NCBI RefSeq assembly: GCF_000213575.1 | Contig: NZ_GL892010.1 | Span: 20,438-84,437 of the forward strand | Source of the DNA: Dysgonomonas mossii DSM 22836 | Lineage (GTDB): Bacteria > Bacteroidota > Bacteroidia > Bacteroidales > Dysgonomonadaceae | Direction of reading: 5' to 3' | Length of the DNA stretch: 64,000 bases | Part shown: positions 28,342-37,315 of the stretch, piece by piece | Layout of the letters: each line of letters begins with the position of its first letter | Numbering within the stretch: position 1 is the first letter of the stretch | Notes under the pieces: generated by a model | The model's input: only the letters and a program-made list of their open reading frames with translations | Told to the model about the DNA's origin: nothing | The model's database searches: none | Position numbers and translations under genes: made by a program

Positions 28342-28785
28342 TTAGTATCTACGCAATTTTACATCCGGATTCTTGGCCATTTTTCCTGTCAGCATCCAGT
28401 ATAATATCTGTCTGTCCTTCTTAAAGCGATAGAAGCCCAACGTGCAGAAACTGTCAAATGAAGGAGTATCAGTTTCCCTGGAGATCTCATAATCCACAGC
28501 AAAAATAATCCGGGATAAAATATTGTCTATATAAAAACATCCACCTCCGGGTTCTTTATTTAATCCTTCGAGATAGGCTAGGACCTCTCTCTCTGCTTTG
28601 TCGGGTACTTCAGGTTCGAAAAGTGTAAAACATGTCAGTATATCTTTCTCCAGTCGATATATACAATAAATATCCCCAAAAGGGGAATCACTTAATCCGT
28701 AAACTAAACCTTCTTTAGGGTTATAAGTCCCTTTAATTATCTGGTTCTGTAAGTTTCTTATTATCCGCTTAGCGTATCGTTCCAT
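28342..28785 (-). CDS. Hypothetical soluble protein
   Basis: A 147-residue protein without signal peptide or membrane segment. It alternates strands and helices (DSPFGDIYCIYRLEKDILTC, DKAEREVLAYLEGLN, IIFAVDYEISRET). I do not recognise the family. It stands alone, with AT-rich gaps on both sides. Confidence 0.6.
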   Translation of the reverse strand: MERYAKRIIRNLQNQIIKGTYNPKEGLVYGLSDSPFGDIYCIYRLEKDILTCFTLFEPEVPDKAEREVLAYLEGLNKEPGGGCFYIDNILSRIIFAVDYEISRETDTPSFDSFCTLGFYRFKKDRQILYWMLTGKMAKNPDVKLRRY

Positions 28786-29106
28786 GTATTAGATATGTTT
28801 AATTTTTATATTGTATACTCCTTTATATATCCTTTACTTATCTGTACATTCAATTTCCTGTGCAGGTAGAAAACAAAGAAGAAATAAATAGAATAATAAG
28901 GATATCTATACTTATTATTGTCAAAATATGCCTGCAATTTTTACCCAATCATATCTTTTGAAAAACCTTTTAATCATTTAAGTTATTTTTTCATTATTTC
29001 TTCTTATTCCATTCTCTTAAAAACTTTACTCTAAGATCATATATTACAAACATATGGTTAGAAATTATTCATTACACCTTATGTTCATTTTATCGGTATA
29101 ATTTAT

Positions 29107-29200
29107 AAACCGCGCGAAATATCACATCTCACGCGGATCATCCTTAACACAAACTTTACAAAACTACATAACTGCCGATCTCAATCGGTAGCATATTTTA
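29107..29200 (-). repeat. Tandem structured element, copy 1
   Basis: On the minus strand this reads a CCGAT-TGAG-ATCGG hairpin, a spacer containing TAGTTTTGTAAA, and a CCGCG-CGCGG hairpin. It is about 85 percent alike to copy 2 at 29228-29317 by eye. It lies downstream of the ompA-like gene. Confidence 0.6.
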
Positions 29201-29227
29201 ATTTTACTTAACTGTTTTTTCTTTAAA

Positions 29228-29317
29228 AAACCGCGCGAAATATCGCATCTCACACGGTTTAACAAAAACTTTTACAAAACTACACTGCTTCCGATATCTG
29301 ATCGGTAGCATTTTTTA
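29228..29317 (-). repeat. Tandem structured element, copy 2, ending as a terminator
   Basis: On the minus strand, a CCGAT-CAGAT-ATCGG hairpin is followed by TAGTTTTGTAAAA and then an AACCGTGTGAGAT/ATATTTCGCGCGGTT stem with wobble pairs and a T6 tail, a strong terminator for the ompA-like operon. Two copies about 121 bp apart may be tandem terminators or small RNAs. Confidence 0.6.
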
Positions 29318-29418
29318 TTTTCGCCATTTTTCTATTTTACAATAGAAAAAGAATGCTAGCAAGCTACTTCTACTTATATTTGTTTTGTAGCTATTAACAA
29401 TGTTTTAAGACAAAATAC

Positions 29419-30624
29419 TTAGTAATCTCTTTTTGGCATAAAGTTCCAATAGTCGATATTAGTTATTATCTCTACAGTAACCTTGCGGTCTCCTTCACGC
29501 ACGATATGCGATTCGCTAACAGGAGCGTAAGATATCTTCTTACCCACACCACGCGATTTTAGTATATCGGTAGGAACACCTCTGTCTTCCAAAGCTTTTA
29601 TAACAGATGCTGCACGTCTTCTAGATAAGCCGATATTATATTCAGCGCTACCTCTTGCATCAGTATATCCTGTTATCAAGTATTTTTTAGCAGTATTATT
29701 ATTGAGGATATTAGCTATTTTATCCAACGTTTCATTACTCTCCGGACGAATATCTGATTTGTCAAACTCGAAGTAAATATTGTTGAATAACTCACAAAGT
29801 TCAGTAGATGGTGTTTCTACTACTGTAGCAGGTATTTCCACAATTTTCTCAATAATCTGAGGAGGAGACTGGATAATTTTCTCAACATCTACATATTGTA
29901 CTAATGGTTGAGCTTTCTTGGATTTTCCACCAAGGCGCCACATCAAACGCACTGTACCCTGAGTAGAATTCGCTACATTTTTGTGAGGCATCATTAACCA
30001 GTCACCTTGTAATGCAATACCAAAACGATCGTTCAACCATGCATTTAAACCTACCCCAAATGCAACCGGAAACATTTCGTTACGATCGATACCATCTTTG
30101 TTATATAGGTTTTCGAGTACCCACGACATTTCTTCAGGTAACGTACCTTCCGATCCGGTATATTTCATATCGAAATTTTTCTTCATATAATTTACCCCTA
30201 CGCGGAAAAACGGATCTACATATTTAGAGCCAAAATACTCACCTAAACGCCATTGTAAACCAGGGCCTACCATGAAAGCTGTTTTCAACTTATCCTTGCC
30301 ATCCACATATTGTTCTGTGAAACTAAGATTTCCTTGTACATCCAGATAGAAATGTGTATTCAGTTCACGAGCTATGTATAGATGAGGCCCTATAATACTA
30401 TGACGCAAATGCATGCCTAACTTGTAGTTATCCGTTGCTTTTTGGAAATTGGTAAAATCAATACGACTAAAATTGAATATTGATGCACCTACACCTACTT
30501 CCCAAGCTTTCTTTGTCTTTTCTTCTGGGTTTATAACTCCGGAACTTATGTCCTGCGCTACAGCAGGACATAAGGGAGACAATAAACCGAACAAAAGAAT
30601 ATATATTAAATAATTTTTTTTCAT
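29419..30624 (-). CDS. OmpA-family outer membrane protein
   Basis: A 401-residue protein. The signal peptide is KNYLIYILLFGLLSPLCPAVA; then a beta-barrel-like N-terminal domain, a proline/valine linker (about residues 245-270), and a C-terminal OmpA domain with IYFEFDKSDIRPESNETLDK and GYTDARGSAEYNIGLSRRRA that binds peptidoglycan. It follows the collagen-like lipoprotein gene by 23 bp and is probably cotranscribed with it. Confidence 0.92.
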   Translation of the reverse strand: MKKNYLIYILLFGLLSPLCPAVAQDISSGVINPEEKTKKAWEVGVGASIFNFSRIDFTNFQKATDNYKLGMHLRHSIIGPHLYIARELNTHFYLDVQGNLSFTEQYVDGKDKLKTAFMVGPGLQWRLGEYFGSKYVDPFFRVGVNYMKKNFDMKYTGSEGTLPEEMSWVLENLYNKDGIDRNEMFPVAFGVGLNAWLNDRFGIALQGDWLMMPHKNVANSTQGTVRLMWRLGGKSKKAQPLVQYVDVEKIIQSPPQIIEKIVEIPATVVETPSTELCELFNNIYFEFDKSDIRPESNETLDKIANILNNNTAKKYLITGYTDARGSAEYNIGLSRRRAASVIKALEDRGVPTDILKSRGVGKKISYAPVSESHIVREGDRKVTVEIITNIDYWNFMPKRDY

Positions 30625-30647
30625 ATTACTCTTTTTTTCATAGTTTA

Positions 30648-33176
30648 TTAAAATGCAAAAGGTATCTTTTCTTTAGTTGCTCCAATATTGTATGGTGCTG
30701 TATATCCGCTGTCACTAAAGAATTTAAAGAACCCATAGCCGTTATTAAGAGCAGCTTCTAATTCTGATGCTTTCATCGTTATAGTTTGAGAAATGCGTCC
30801 ATTCGCATTTGCTTCCACTCGGAAGATTGCGGAATACCCTACCCCTTTATATAACTGGAACTCAACATAAGAATTCGGTATAGCATCATACACATCTACA
30901 ATAAATGTCACATTCGGATCCCCATCTGTATCATAATCCCATCCCGGACCTCCAGGCTGACCGTCTCCGCCGAAACCATCAGGTTTTGTGAATTTTGAGG
31001 TATAGTTGGTTTGATTGGAAACAGACAATGTTGTTGTTTTTGTCAATCCACATTCGTTTTCAGTTGTAAACGTCAATACATAAGAGCCGCTACCATATGC
31101 TATAGTATAATCTCTTTGAAAATCCATCGTTACCGAAGCACTAGCAGGTATTGTAACCTCGTACGGGAACTCAGGAGGCGTACGTCTTAGTGAACCTGAT
31201 GTATTATTATTACCCCTGGTAATAGTAACTTTGAGTGGAGCAGATGTATTATTCTTTAACTCTCTCTTTATTGTTGCAATAGCAGCATTGTCATTATATC
31301 CCGATACTGTATTAAGTTGAAGTGGGGTTAGAACCTCTAACAAATTACTTCCGTTTACAGTTATTGTTTTCGTTACCGTACCGGCACCTGCTTTTTCAGA
31401 TACTACGCTTATATTATAAGCAGTATATGCTCTCGGAACGATTGCCTTGTATGTTCCAGATGGACTTTCTGTTAATTCAATAGTTGTAACTGGAGATGAC
31501 CCATAAGAAGCCTTTACTGTCATGCCGGATGATCCTGTAACAGACAGGCTTAAATCACAATTGTCCACTATGGCAAGTTGTGGAGTCCCAATAGTAACCG
31601 GAGCCAATGTAGGAATTGTAAACGCTCCGGTTATAGTACTACATTCTCCGTTAGCACCTTTCGCTACAACAGTAGGTTGTTGTGCTGTCGCCCCTCTTTC
31701 ATAAGATCGAGCAAATACTTTTTCATTGGCAACAGCCCATCCCGAACCACTTTTTATGCCTCCTGTCTTAGTATAAACCGATTCTCCATCAATAATCAAT
31801 TCTTCAGGAGCTGACAAAAAGCTTATTACAACCATGTCTTTTTGTTCATCTGGTACCTGTGTTACAGTTGCTGCACCGTCTAGCTTTACATATTTCAGAG
31901 CAGGGATAAATGCATTCTTTGTCACAGCATTACCACTTTCGGTACAAACAATAGTTAATTGGATGCTTGCATCACTACGTGGAATATTCCATGTAACTGG
32001 TGTTTGATCGTCTGTTATGTTTCCAGTCAGATTCACACCGGTTCCTGTCACCACAACAGAAGTTCCTTTCTTTCCACCTACACTTAGTTTGGCATTATAA
32101 GCTTTTTTGAGTGTTCCGTCAGCGTTTAATTCTACACATTCGTCTTGTGCTATTACACTTACTGTAATTCCATCACAATGACAATCGAATAATTCGTCTA
32201 TAAACTGTTGAATAGTTTTACCTTCATTACCAGGGAGTGTTGTCCAGTATTTGTGTAATACAGAGACATCGCCACCTTGTAGCCAGATAAGGAAGTCTTC
32301 CCACGAGTTTTTAGAACAGTCGTAATTCGAGCCATCTTTGTTTTTGACTGTTCCGTCACATTTATCAACAGCTTCTTTCCATAATTCATAGGCTGATTTT
32401 CCATCTACACCATTGTCTCCATTATCACCTTTATCTCCACGTGAAGGTTTACCTGTATCTTTACCATCGATCCACCAATTACCATTGTCTCCGACAACAG
32501 GTATTACGACAGATGGCTTACCTGTATCTTTACCATCGATCCACCAATTACCATTGTCTCCAATAACTGGAGTATACCCATCTTTACCATCAGTTCCGTC
32601 TCTCCCATCAACGCCTTTTGCTGAAATATTCGTCGTAGTTCCATTAACAATCCAATAGAAATTCGGACCCGGGCCAATTTCTACAGTAGGTGTATTACCG
32701 TCTTTTCCATCTTTTCCTGTTGCCGGGACAAGAGTATTGATTTCTCCAATCCACCAGAAACCATCTTTAATATAAGGAGAGAAACCATCTTTTCCTCTGG
32801 CAGGGACCCCGGTATCTTCTCCTCCGATATACCAATTTCCATTATCCCCAATCTCAGGTGTAATGCCATTCTTACCGTCTTTACCCTGTGCCGGAATGCC
32901 AGTATCTACACCACTGATCCACCAGTTACCATTAGTACCGATAATAGGCACATCTCCGTCTTTTCCATCTTTACCTCTTAAAGAATTAAAGAATTCTTCA
33001 ATGGAAGTTCCCGGATCTTTTCCATAATATTCCAACCAAAGTTCGAATGCAGACTTACCTGGATCTCCTTTATCTCCTTTCGGCCCTTGCGGAAGTATCA
33101 TCTCTAATGAATTTTCGCAACTGAACATTACCGAAAGTAGAATTATAACACAAATGTTAATAAAACTCTTTTTCAT
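30648..33176 (-). CDS. Collagen-like repeat surface lipoprotein
   Basis: An 842-residue protein. The lipobox is LLSVMFSC at about residues 10-17. Next comes a long region with collagen-type G-x-y triplets (GPKGDKGDPGK, GKDGKDGD) alternating with about seven modules of the form GNWWIDGKDTG (residues about 70-270). The C-terminal half (about 330-750) is made of beta-rich repeats like those of SprB-type adhesins. Probably an exported, surface-exposed adhesin, first gene of an operon with the OmpA-like gene. I use the ATG at 33176, which gives the lipoprotein signal. Confidence 0.9.
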   Translation of the reverse strand: MKKSFINICVIILLSVMFSCENSLEMILPQGPKGDKGDPGKSAFELWLEYYGKDPGTSIEEFFNSLRGKDGKDGDVPIIGTNGNWWISGVDTGIPAQGKDGKNGITPEIGDNGNWYIGGEDTGVPARGKDGFSPYIKDGFWWIGEINTLVPATGKDGKDGNTPTVEIGPGPNFYWIVNGTTTNISAKGVDGRDGTDGKDGYTPVIGDNGNWWIDGKDTGKPSVVIPVVGDNGNWWIDGKDTGKPSRGDKGDNGDNGVDGKSAYELWKEAVDKCDGTVKNKDGSNYDCSKNSWEDFLIWLQGGDVSVLHKYWTTLPGNEGKTIQQFIDELFDCHCDGITVSVIAQDECVELNADGTLKKAYNAKLSVGGKKGTSVVVTGTGVNLTGNITDDQTPVTWNIPRSDASIQLTIVCTESGNAVTKNAFIPALKYVKLDGAATVTQVPDEQKDMVVISFLSAPEELIIDGESVYTKTGGIKSGSGWAVANEKVFARSYERGATAQQPTVVAKGANGECSTITGAFTIPTLAPVTIGTPQLAIVDNCDLSLSVTGSSGMTVKASYGSSPVTTIELTESPSGTYKAIVPRAYTAYNISVVSEKAGAGTVTKTITVNGSNLLEVLTPLQLNTVSGYNDNAAIATIKRELKNNTSAPLKVTITRGNNNTSGSLRRTPPEFPYEVTIPASASVTMDFQRDYTIAYGSGSYVLTFTTENECGLTKTTTLSVSNQTNYTSKFTKPDGFGGDGQPGGPGWDYDTDGDPNVTFIVDVYDAIPNSYVEFQLYKGVGYSAIFRVEANANGRISQTITMKASELEAALNNGYGFFKFFSDSGYTAPYNIGATKEKIPFAF
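32410..32960 (-). repeat. GNWWIDGKDTG/collagen repeat units inside the lipoprotein gene
   Basis: Several near-identical DNA units encode GDNGNWWIDGKDTGKP and collagen triplets. Two units at about 32447-32505 and 32513-32570 are almost identical, so the copy number may vary by recombination. Confidence 0.7.
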
Positions 33177-33544
33177 AATAGTTTTTCTATAAATTAATAA
33201 TGTAATAAAATATTGCTTTTTGCTTTTCATATCAAATATTTTAATTTAGACACTGCTGCTACCTTTATTATTCTTCGTGTTATTTTATAAAAAACTAGAT
33301 CTAGTTTATAGATCTACAATATTTAATTTTTTTACATGTCTTTTGCTCTTTTATGCTTCAGACGAAAGAAACTCATGTCCTATCGTTTGATAAATAGTTT
33401 ACTTATTTTTTATTACAACCTCTTGATTTGCTAATAGATATATATAAAGATTAAGATGACTATGTAGACTATGTAGACCTTGTTTAATTGATTGCTGAAA
33501 TTCATCTTTAAGTTCAATTGTTAAAGTGTTTTACAGCAAGAAGT
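33177..33544. other. Long 5' region of the collagen-like operon
   Basis: About 370 bases with no gene and no leftward TAnnTTTG promoter box that I can find. It contains a perfect 16-bp palindrome AAACTAGATCTAGTTT at 33292-33307, a possible operator, and a tandem GACTATGTA repeat near 33458-33476. Confidence 0.5.
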
Positions 33545-33565
33545 CTCTTTCTTTGTGGGAAAGAG
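33545..33565 (+). repeat. Left inverted repeat of a putative invertible segment
   Basis: CTCTTTCTTTGTGGGAAAGAG, itself a 7-bp-arm palindrome with an asymmetric TTTGTGG centre. It is the exact reverse complement of 33844-33864. Flanking bases extend its own palindrome to a 14-bp stem (33538-33572). Confidence 0.75.
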
Positions 33566-33784
33566 ACTTCTTAATCTTAATTGTGTATTCTGTTTATAGT
33601 GAAGTTTTACATTCAGAGAATATAAAACTTATAAATTTGTCTAAGAATGTGTTATATTATTTTATTACCTTATTGTCAGGCAAAATTGAGTGTGGAAAAA
33701 TGTAAGCTATGATCAAAATATAGTTTCATATACTACAATCCAATATAGAAATAATTGATATTTAATAAATATCGACAATAATTA

Positions 33785-33814
33785 TTGAATCTTAAAAAAA
33801 TATAATTATCTTTG
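33785..33814 (+). promoter_or_regulatory. Bacteroidetes-type promoter pointing right
   Basis: TTG at 33785-33787, a 19-bp spacer and TATCTTTG at 33807-33814 match the Bacteroidetes -33/-7 consensus. In the present orientation it reads into the 3' end of the convergent recombinase gene, away from the collagen-like operon. Confidence 0.65.
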
Positions 33815-33843
33815 CTGCAAATATTTAAGACACAGTTGGAAAA

Positions 33844-33864
33844 CTCTTTCCCACAAAGAAAGAG
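33844..33864 (-). repeat. Right inverted repeat of a putative invertible segment
   Basis: Exact reverse complement of 33545-33565. It begins two bases beyond the recombinase stop codon (33867-33869). On the minus strand it is followed by TTTT and could also serve as that gene's terminator. Confidence 0.7.
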
Positions 33865-33866
33865 TC

Positions 33867-34871
33867 TTATGGGACTACCGAAGTGCAAAAGTCTTTTTGA
33901 TATTTTCCTTTTCTTTTCTTACCCAATCGAACAAAACGATTCAACATATCATTTACTTCCCGATCTACTTTTGTCGTTGAAATAGACGATAAATATATTT
34001 GTGTTGTTCTTATTGATGTATGCCCCATGCATTGGCTAATAATCTCAACCGATTTTCCGGCTTCCAGCATTAATGTGGCCCAACTATGCCGCATAACATA
34101 AGTAGTTAATTTACCCGGGAGATGAAGCATTTGACCAATAATTAAAGCATGCCGATTGATTCGTCTTAATGCCGATTTCTCACATAATACAGTTTTATTA
34201 TTTTTTTCTCTAAGAAAAGGAAAGATATACAAATTATTGTTTTTTTTATATCGTAACATAATTTCTTGTGCCTCTTTTGGAACAGTCAAACGAATAGACT
34301 GTCCGGTTTTACTTCGGCGGTATTCAATTTGCCAGAAATCGTTAATCATATCCCAGCTGAGGTTATATATGTCATGAAAGACCATCCCCCGGCAATATAG
34401 ACTCACTAATAATATATCTAAGGATTCTCTTTGACTATCGGTTAGAGATGAACCTAATTCCGGATTTAGCAGTTTCGACAACATTTTTACGGAAAGTGCT
34501 CTTTTAGGCGTTAATCCTTTCTTCACATACAATCCAATAAATGGATTTATAATATTAAGATCGGCATATTCTTTGGTCTTAATTGTAGCGTTAAATAAGG
34601 AGCGGAGTCCTCTAAAATAGAAATCTACAGTTTGGGGTTTATCCGGATGTCTTTCATGTAACCATTCAATATATCCTCCAACCCACTCTTTATTTAACTC
34701 ATACAGAGAAAAGGATTCTCTTTGTTCTCCAAGATACAGACTTAATTTATTGATAAAGCTCACATAGTTCGCAACCGTGTGATATCGACTACTCATCTTT
34801 TTATTTTCGACGATTTCCCGAAAAGCGAATAATACAGATTCCTTTTTTGAAGGAATTTTCTTTTTTTTCAT
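33867..34871 (-). CDS. Tyrosine site-specific recombinase, putative DNA invertase
   Basis: A 334-residue phage-integrase-family protein with an N-terminal SAM-like core-binding domain and C-terminal catalytic domain. Visible catalytic elements are LYCRGMVFHDIYNLSW (Arg I), MRHSWATLMLEAGKS (H-x-x-R box region) and TTQIYLSS (tyrosine). Tyrosine recombinases of this size invert phase-variable promoters in Bacteroidales, and this gene abuts such a segment. Lysine-rich N-terminus and lack of other phage genes fit a stand-alone invertase. Confidence 0.88.
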   Translation of the reverse strand: MKKKKIPSKKESVLFAFREIVENKKMSSRYHTVANYVSFINKLSLYLGEQRESFSLYELNKEWVGGYIEWLHERHPDKPQTVDFYFRGLRSLFNATIKTKEYADLNIINPFIGLYVKKGLTPKRALSVKMLSKLLNPELGSSLTDSQRESLDILLVSLYCRGMVFHDIYNLSWDMINDFWQIEYRRSKTGQSIRLTVPKEAQEIMLRYKKNNNLYIFPFLREKNNKTVLCEKSALRRINRHALIIGQMLHLPGKLTTYVMRHSWATLMLEAGKSVEIISQCMGHTSIRTTQIYLSSISTTKVDREVNDMLNRFVRLGKKRKGKYQKDFCTSVVP

Positions 34872-35120
34872 ATAAATAATATTTTACAATTTTAGACATA
34901 CAAAGATTAGTAATTATCGTGTTCTCTAAAATAAACACCCTATCCAAGTTATATATTTATTATTGGTGCTATTATAGAGAGGTCGTCTAAACAAAAGTAA
35001 TAGAAATTGTATTGGGAGATAAATGGAGATATATTATCAGACTCATAATATATTAATGTAATAAAAAAAATCTGTCATAGTTTGTCAATTCTTATCAGTA
35101 ATTTTGCAGAAAAAAATGAA

Positions 35121-36152
35121 ATGATCTGTAAAATATACAAATTATTACTTTTTACTGTTTTTTACACGAGTTGTTGTAATACTGAACATGATCAGCTAGA
35201 TTATAATAGCTGTCTTGAAAAGTTAGTAATGAACTATACATCTTTAGATGAAATCTCAGCATATACTGGATTGTCTTCCAGATCTTTGATTGAAGAGAAA
35301 ATAAAGAATGAGTCCGTATCTCCTGAATTAACGAAAACATTAAATGAAGTTCTTAATGTGTTTTCTAGTAATTACAATACAGGGAAAAAACATATTTCAG
35401 AACAAAAGTCAGATATAATCTATAGATTAGGGAAAAAATCAACTTATAGTATTAATGTAAATGAGCTACAGGATCAAGAGAGAATATTAAATGAGCAATT
35501 TCAAAATACAATTTATAATATAACGAGTGAATATATAATCAAAGGGGTTGAAAGTTCTTTCTCCCAAAAATATTCTTTATTGAATATTCCACAAAATATT
35601 TGGTTTCATTTTACTTCGACAGATAAAGAAGTATTATTGAACTTTGAAAATTCAATAAATAACAATATTCAGATAAAGGAAGTAGAAAATATAATTAATT
35701 CAAGAATTGAAGCATGGAGTGAAATGCTATCCCTTCAGCATCAAATCTTGGAAGACACGCTACCTCTAATGAAAAATGATTTAATTAAGTTGGATAACTA
35801 TAATCAAATTCTTATAGATGATCCTATCTTTGTGGAAAGATTTAAAGCTAGAAATAAAAAAGAAATAGCTTCATTTACTGCTGATATAATAGTATCAGGT
35901 GTTTTCTCTTTATTAATATTCTTTTTTATGAATCTTTTAAGGGGGCTGAGAAGGACAGATAAAAATAAGGCTCCCAAAATTGTAACAATACCTATATCCA
36001 TTATTGTATTTATTATCTGCTTTTATTTTTTTGATTATAAGAGCTTAGATGATAATCTTATAATGGAAAATATTATTTATAACAATTATTCAGATTATAT
36101 GAACACACAAAATTTATATGTGTTGGAAATATTAAACAATTATATTGAATGA
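35121..36152 (+). CDS. Lipoprotein-like protein with two C-terminal membrane spans
   Basis: A 343-residue protein, unrecognised. The chosen ATG at 35121 gives MICKIYKLLLFTVFYTSCC, a lipoprotein-type signal. A long helical, probably periplasmic region follows (to about residue 255), then two membrane segments (about 260-282 and 292-310) and a short tail. It overlaps the next gene by 4 bp and begins an operon leading to the AHH-domain lipoprotein, so it may be its membrane partner or immunity protein. Confidence 0.7.
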   Translation: MICKIYKLLLFTVFYTSCCNTEHDQLDYNSCLEKLVMNYTSLDEISAYTGLSSRSLIEEKIKNESVSPELTKTLNEVLNVFSSNYNTGKKHISEQKSDIIYRLGKKSTYSINVNELQDQERILNEQFQNTIYNITSEYIIKGVESSFSQKYSLLNIPQNIWFHFTSTDKEVLLNFENSINNNIQIKEVENIINSRIEAWSEMLSLQHQILEDTLPLMKNDLIKLDNYNQILIDDPIFVERFKARNKKEIASFTADIIVSGVFSLLIFFFMNLLRGLRRTDKNKAPKIVTIPISIIVFIICFYFFDYKSLDDNLIMENIIYNNYSDYMNTQNLYVLEILNNYIE

Positions 36153-36412
36153 GTATGGGTCACAAAAAGAAAGAAGATTGGAATAGTGTATTTTTAAATA
36201 TGGGAATCCCTATAGTCGTTAATATGTTATTTTATTTTTTTGTTGATCAAAATATTCTCAATAAGATAACGATCGCTACTATTTTTATCTCATTTATATA
36301 TTTCATTTATGTGAGAATAAAGGAAGCTAATGGAAAAGATACAATTTTGATTTCTGTTGCTAATAGTATTAATGTTGTAGCTTATATTGTGTATCTATTT
36401 TTTCTCAAATAA
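36149..36412 (+). CDS. Small three-span membrane protein
   Basis: An 87-residue protein with hydrophobic segments at about residues 18-33, 38-54 and 66-86. It starts inside the preceding stop (ATGA overlap), a sign of coupled translation; an ATG two codons later is possible. Not recognised. It lies directly upstream of the AHH toxin-like gene and could be an immunity or assembly protein. Confidence 0.65.
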   Translation: MSMGHKKKEDWNSVFLNMGIPIVVNMLFYFFVDQNILNKITIATIFISFIYFIYVRIKEANGKDTILISVANSINVVAYIVYLFFLK

Positions 36413-36417
36413 TTAAA

Positions 36418-37233
36418 ATGAAAATATTAAAGATAATTCTATCACTTTTGATTTTATCAAATACTAGTTGTCAAAAAGGAGCAAAAGAAATAGTAAAAGA
36501 GGGCTCCGAATATATTGGCAAGCGGACTACAAAACAGGTATTATCAGAATCTTCTGAGAAAATGGTTGGTAAAGAGTTATTAAAAAAAACGATTAAAAAG
36601 GCAGGATTCTATCCATCAGGAGGAGCTTCTCTAAAGACAATAGAAATTTCACCAAATAAATGGATTCCTGAATTTAATAATTTAGGTGAAAATGCTTTAA
36701 AATATAGCCAAGAAATCAATGCTAAAATATTGATTGAACGAAGGAAATCAATATCTCCATATATGCAGTTTCCCACTATAGATAATTTAAAAAATCTTTC
36801 CTCTAAAGATTTAATACTCGGAGAATCAGCGAGTGGAACTATCCTTGAAAAAAATATGATAAAGAGTATGAGTCCTGAAGTTAGTAATATAGTTAATGCT
36901 TTCGGAGGAAAAGCAGCTCATCATATAGTTGAAGGAACCGATCCTTTAGCAAAGCAATCAAGAGCTATTCTTAAAAAATTTAGCATTGATATAAATAGTC
37001 CGGTGAATGGAATTTTTTTACCGACTGATAAGAATAGCATATTTAAAGGGACTTTACATAAAACTGGACATACTAGAGAATATTCTCAATATGTTTATAA
37101 TCAAATAAAGTACTCTAAAAATAAGGATGAACTTATTGGAGCCTTATATAAAATAAAGTCAGAACTGTATAATGGGAAGATATCACTAGAAGGTCGATTA
37201 CACTCTATCAACAAAAACGATATCAATATTTAG
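36418..37233 (+). CDS. Lipoprotein with C-terminal AHH-type nuclease domain
   Basis: A 271-residue protein. The signal and lipobox are LLILSNTSC (about residues 11-19). The C-terminal part has KAAHHIVEGTDPLAKQSRAI, then FSIDINSPVNGIFLP and GHTREYSQYVYNQI, the His-His/Asn-Gly/His pattern of the AHH family of HNH-like toxin nucleases. Such domains occur at the C-termini of secreted polymorphic toxins. A nuclease carried on a lipoprotein suggests a contact-dependent or outer-membrane-delivered toxin; that is inference. Confidence 0.75.
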   Translation: MKILKIILSLLILSNTSCQKGAKEIVKEGSEYIGKRTTKQVLSESSEKMVGKELLKKTIKKAGFYPSGGASLKTIEISPNKWIPEFNNLGENALKYSQEINAKILIERRKSISPYMQFPTIDNLKNLSSKDLILGESASGTILEKNMIKSMSPEVSNIVNAFGGKAAHHIVEGTDPLAKQSRAILKKFSIDINSPVNGIFLPTDKNSIFKGTLHKTGHTREYSQYVYNQIKYSKNKDELIGALYKIKSELYNGKISLEGRLHSINKNDINI

Positions 37234-37240
37234 CTCACTG

Positions 37241-37270
37241 ACAGCTCTTGGCAACAAGAGCTGTTATTTT
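37241..37270 (+). terminator. Terminator after the AHH gene
   Basis: ACAGCTCTTG and CAAGAGCTGT form a perfect 10-bp stem with a 4-base loop, followed by TATTTTTG. Confidence 0.85.
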
Positions 37271-37315
37271 TGCCATACCATTCATTATAAATCAAACTAT
37301 TAAAAACAGAATGTT

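Larger units (their letters stand above)
33545..33864. promoter_or_regulatory. Putative 320-bp invertible promoter segment
   Basis: A non-coding segment bounded by perfect 21-bp inverted repeats, directly beside a tyrosine recombinase gene. It holds a rightward promoter (next entry) and no leftward consensus. Inversion would aim that promoter at the collagen-like/OmpA operon. This is the classic layout of Bacteroidales phase-variable surface genes; actual inversion is inferred. Confidence 0.65.

Noticed and set aside
29107..29317. CRISPR-like direct repeats
   Set aside because: Only two imperfect copies of about 90 bp, each with internal hairpins; no spacer pattern and no cas genes.
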